A stretch of DNA of 25,509 bases from the NCBI GenBank assembly GCA_030145015.1, contig JAQYWI010000061.1:1-25509 (forward strand), read 5' to 3'. The notes under the pieces were generated by a model that saw nothing but the letters and a program-made list of their open reading frames with translations, was not told where the DNA came from and made no database searches. The position numbers and the translations under genes were made by a program. Shown here one piece after another: positions 23,136 through 25,509 of this stretch (position 1 is the stretch's first letter; every line of letters begins with the position of its first letter). This DNA is from Desulfobacterales bacterium. Lineage in GTDB: Bacteria > Desulfobacterota > Desulfobacteria > Desulfobacterales > JAHEIW01.

Positions 23136-23882
23136 TCAAACCAAATATTTTTTAGCCTCTCGCCATTTTCGCTCGATTCCCCTGGCAATCGCAGATTTGG
23201 CATCGATAGACTCAATAACGTATAGCGGTTTGCTGTCGATCAAGTTGAGCGACGCGCTGGCAAGCCAGCAGCGACCATTAAAGAAAATGTAGCGATCATG
23301 AATCATGACATGGCGTCGGATTTCGACATCAGGGCAACTGGCACAATAGCCCTTTAAAATTTCATCGAATCCACTGACCAGCGCATCCGACTCCCGACTG
23401 GTCAGCAGACGCAGAGGTGTCTGTACATTCTTAAGGCATTCGAAGGTGGTGTTACCGAGCTGAGTATCCACCAAGGTAACCGCGGTTTTAGCGCTGCTAA
23501 AAAATTTTATGAGCTCTGATTTGGTTTTAAATCGGTAATTTTTAGGCCCTGCGACTTTAACCGGCCCCTCTTCTTTGGCCAAAAGAAGTTGAAGCTTCTT
23601 AAGCTGGGGTTGCATCTGCTCGTCAAAGACATTGCTTTCCCAGGTTGTGTTTAAAATGCGATGATTGCAGCGCTGCACTAGATCCTCAAGCAGCTTCAAT
23701 AACAATTTTCGATGGCTGTAATCATTCTTTTGAACCAGCTGATTTGCAAGCTTGCCGTGATTGAGATTTACGCCTAAATAGTCCACGTCGACATTGAACT
23801 GATTGCAAAGCTCCTCGAGCTCATAGTTGCCGTAGTATTCCTTTATGGCATCGCTTAGAATTTCAATGGCTTTGGTGCTCAT
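23136..23882 (-). CDS. Effector-associated/death-like domain fused to degenerate PLD-like domain
   Basis: This 248-residue soluble protein has two parts. The first 70 or so residues are all-helical and resemble the death-like or effector-associated domains of bacterial conflict systems (ELEELCNQFNVDVDYLGVNL, then GKLANQLVQ and a leucine-rich helix). The C-terminal half (about 115-248) resembles a single phospholipase-D-like domain: a KFFSSAKTAVTLVDTQLG strand region, IHDRYIFFNGRCWLASASLN, and a terminal helix. The HxK-x4-D motif reads H195-x-R197-x4-Asn, so the active site looks altered. The start at 23882 was chosen because GGAGG lies ten bases upstream; an ATG three codons earlier is only one base from it. 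Death-like domains recruit partners, but no partner is adjacent. It could instead be a regulatory orphan. Both domain assignments are by eye. Confidence 0.7.
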   Translation of the reverse strand: MSTKAIEILSDAIKEYYGNYELEELCNQFNVDVDYLGVNLNHGKLANQLVQKNDYSHRKLLLKLLEDLVQRCNHRILNTTWESNVFDEQMQPQLKKLQLLLAKEEGPVKVAGPKNYRFKTKSELIKFFSSAKTAVTLVDTQLGNTTFECLKNVQTPLRLLTSRESDALVSGFDEILKGYCASCPDVEIRRHVMIHDRYIFFNGRCWLASASLNLIDSKPLYVIESIDAKSAIARGIERKWREAKKYLV

Positions 23883-23904
23883 GATAAACATGCCTCCAAA
23901 TGTG

Positions 23905-23922
23905 ATCCCGCTCTGACGGGAT
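23905..23922 (-). promoter_or_regulatory. Leader hairpin before the death-like/PLD gene
   Basis: ATCCCG (23905-23910) pairs with CGGGAT (23917-23922) around a six-base loop. In the predicted leader of the minus-strand gene it sits just before the GGAGG ribosome binding site and could affect translation. On the plus strand it is followed by TTTT, but no nearby plus-strand gene needs a terminator there. Confidence 0.4.
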
Positions 23923-23990
23923 TTTCAGACCCGACCCTGGGCCCGCCTGAACATAATATCGGCAAGTTCCGGTTAAACTTTATATTTTTT

Positions 23991-24020
23991 ATTATAATAC
24001 AAATAGTTAGAGTAAAGCAA
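23991..24020 (-). promoter_or_regulatory. Candidate promoter of the death-like/PLD gene
   Basis: On the minus strand TTGCTT (24020-24015), 18 bases, then a perfect TATAAT (23996-23991) inside an AT-rich tract. The start of transcription near 23984 would give a leader of about 100 bases containing the hairpin at 23905-23922. Confidence 0.45.
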
Positions 24021-24022
24021 AC

Positions 24023-24047
24023 GGATTGAGCGCAAAGCGCTCAATCC
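24023..24047 (-). terminator. 11-bp hairpin between comEC and the death-like/PLD promoter
   Basis: Bases 24023-24033 pair perfectly with 24037-24047 around an AAA loop. On the minus strand a T-rich stretch (GTTTGCTTTACT) follows, so it may terminate transcription from comEC before the next promoter, whose -35 box begins three bases on. Confidence 0.55.
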
Positions 24048-24057
24048 CTTGTAAATG

Positions 24058-24163
24058 GTTATTGGTCATATGTTATTGGTTATTCGTTTAAGAGAAATAA
24101 AATCTGCCTTTATTCATCAGCATGCATCAAATTCTAATAACGAATAACAATTAACAAATAACT
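24058..24163. repeat. GTTATTGG-type short-unit repeat with inverted halves
   Basis: Bases 24058-24090 reiterate GTTATTGG-like units and 24134-24163 carry complementary AATAACGAATAAC-like units. GTTATTCGTT at 24079-24088 is matched inverted at 24139-24148. It lies just past the comEC stop; no gene is visible here. Confidence 0.65.
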
Positions 24164-24176
24164 ACCGACATGGGGA

Positions 24177-25509
24177 CTAAGGGGAATCAGCTGCTGTAAT
24201 GAATGGCTGCGCTCTCAGACGATTCCCATCGGTTGTGAATATAATGGCGCCGTTGTGATCGGTGCGCAGTATCCGGCATCCTCTTTTCCGGTAAGCGTCC
24301 AATACGGTTGCATGTGGAAATCGAAATCTGTTTTTCCAGCCCGCCGAGATCACGGCAACATCCGGTTTTACTTCAGATAAAAAGATTCGACTGCTTGAAG
24401 TTCGGCTGCCGTGATGGGGGACCAGCAAGACATCGCAGGCCAAATCCGCACCGGATAGACGAACCAGTTCCTTTTCAGCTTCAGCCGCTATGTCCCCCGG
24501 GAAAAGAAATGAAACCCGGCCAAAGGACACTTTGATGACCAGGGAATTGTTATTCGTGCTGCGCCCTTTTTGCCCGACCCTTTTTTTATCCAGAAAATCG
24601 GCCGGGGGGTATAAGAATAAAAATTCCACCCCGTTAATCAGCTGTTTGCGGGGCATTTGTTTGAAAGCCGGCAGGTTTAGATGTTTTGCGGCAACGATCT
24701 TGCGAAGGCGTTTATAACCCAATGTGGTTTTGGATTCGCCGTTGGTCCATATTGTTTTTACATTGAAATGTTGGGCAATGAAGATAAGACCGTTAAGATG
24801 ATCGCTGTTGGGATGCGAAAGGATCAGCGTATCAATGGTCCGAATTTTATGACGCCACAAAAAAGGCGCAATCACGCGCGCGCCCATATCAAAGACCGAA
24901 TTATCCGAATAACCGCCGCCATCGATCAAGGCCGTATAGCCGCCCGGCAACTCTAAAAGCGCTGCATTGCCCTGACCGACATCAAGATAGGTGACGCGGA
25001 GGTCATCATGCCAAAAGCGCTGATAAAGCCAATAGCCGGCATCTCCGGCAAGGGCCACAATCACCACAATGGCCACAATGGCGTCTCGTTTTTTTCGAAA
25101 CCCGGCCTTCATATCCCTAGCACCGCCCCGCATCCGGGTGCGGGTCGCAACCTGATCCGGCCGGGCACTTACATCACCCTGGCGCTCAGTCGGATTCAGT
25201 TTTGCCCTTAAAGCGTTGAGCAGGACCCCGCCCAATATATAGTAGCACACGATTTCAAAGACGCTGGGCGTAATAGTTTTAAAGGCGGCAAACGGCAGCT
25301 CGGCAAAAAATTTTATAACAACCAGCCCATAATCCAGCACAAAGATGCAGATTTGCACACAGCCGTAGGCAATCTGGCTGCTGATCGGATATATAAACAG
25401 GGCCAAAAGCCCGCAGGGTATAACAAAAAAGCCCACCAGCGGTACAATGACCGCATTTGCCAGGAGTCCGATGACCGATATCTGATTAAAATAAAACATC
25501 ACCAGCGGC
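24177..25509 (-). CDS. comEC: ComEC/Rec2 DNA uptake protein, C-terminal part (5' end outside window)
   Basis: The frame is open to the window edge, so the N-terminal part of this inner-membrane DNA channel is missing. The visible part starts within the Competence (PF03772) membrane domain: ISVIGLLANAVIVPLVGFFVIPCGLLALF and two further helices. A basic linker and one more TM segment (AIVAIVVIVALAGDAGYWLY) follow, then a metallo-beta-lactamase domain with YLDVGQGNAALLELPGG, a ligand box SHPNSDHLNGL, FPGDI and VPHHGSRTSSS. The ending LRTDHNGAIIFTTDG is typical of ComEC. ComEC passes one DNA strand into the cytoplasm during transformation, and the lactamase-fold domain is proposed to degrade the other. 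Asn replaces the usual Asp/Ala between H and DH in the metal box. No other competence genes are in view. Confidence 0.9.
   Translation of the reverse strand, partial: PLVMFYFNQISVIGLLANAVIVPLVGFFVIPCGLLALFIYPISSQIAYGCVQICIFVLDYGLVVIKFFAELPFAAFKTITPSVFEIVCYYILGGVLLNALRAKLNPTERQGDVSARPDQVATRTRMRGGARDMKAGFRKKRDAIVAIVVIVALAGDAGYWLYQRFWHDDLRVTYLDVGQGNAALLELPGGYTALIDGGGYSDNSVFDMGARVIAPFLWRHKIRTIDTLILSHPNSDHLNGLIFIAQHFNVKTIWTNGESKTTLGYKRLRKIVAAKHLNLPAFKQMPRKQLINGVEFLFLYPPADFLDKKRVGQKGRSTNNNSLVIKVSFGRVSFLFPGDIAAEAEKELVRLSGADLACDVLLVPHHGSRTSSSRIFLSEVKPDVAVISAGWKNRFRFPHATVLDAYRKRGCRILRTDHNGAIIFTTDGNRLRAQPFITAADSP

Noticed and set aside
1..25509. CRISPR array, tRNA, rRNA or insertion sequence
   Set aside because: No regularly spaced direct repeats with unique spacers, no tRNA-like cloverleaf, no rRNA segment and no transposase were seen; the short-unit repeats have the wrong form for CRISPR.

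Overview
The window looks like a chromosomal segment of a Desulfobacterota (sulfate-reducer type) bacterium. The best marker is the siroheme-dependent alternative heme route: ahbC, hemB and ahbD lie together, a combination known mainly from sulfate reducers and archaea. Two acyl-CoA synthetases (Acs and a PrpE type), an SSS-family symporter and short-chain fatty acid regulators suggest an organism that takes up and activates acetate and propionate. These assignments rest on reading motifs; no database search was run.

Layout. 1-1013: a SUMF1/formylglycine-generating-enzyme-fold protein whose 5' part runs through a cluster of four small hairpins. 1092-16642: a large acetate/propionate module. 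It holds a tandem cNMP-CBS-DUF294 nucleotidyltransferase gene (minus), a divergent pair of a small membrane protein and an SLC5-STAC-histidine kinase (CrbS-like, plus), then a long minus-strand run. In transcription order that run is acs, SSS symporter, TPR lipoprotein, prpE-type ligase, single-domain response regulator, and a HAMP-PAS-degenerate-kinase fused to a DEDDh exonuclease. 17069-22404: a ClpX-like AAA+ unfoldase one base upstream of ahbC, then hemB and ahbD. 22503-23108: an AcuB-like CBS-ACT protein. 23136-23882: a small gene joining a death-like/effector-associated-like domain to a degenerate phospholipase-D-like domain, behind an AT-rich promoter. 24177-25509: the 3' part of comEC.

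How the genes may work together. The symporter imports short-chain acids, Acs and the PrpE-type enzyme activate them to CoA thioesters, and the SLC5-STAC kinase with the free receiver presumably senses the substrate and sets expression. The nucleotidyltransferase and the exonuclease fusion recur with acs in other proteobacteria as far as I recall, but their role is unknown; an opposing pair that adds and removes nucleotidyl groups is one hypothesis. The heme genes make heme b from siroheme-derived precursors, and the adjacent unfoldase may act on that pathway.

Intergenic DNA is unusually structured. Four gaps carry short reiterated units arranged as inverted halves (6.8, 11.6, 20.1 and 24.1 kb), and several tight stem-loops with 2-4 base loops occur. 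No tRNA, rRNA, CRISPR array or insertion sequence was found.
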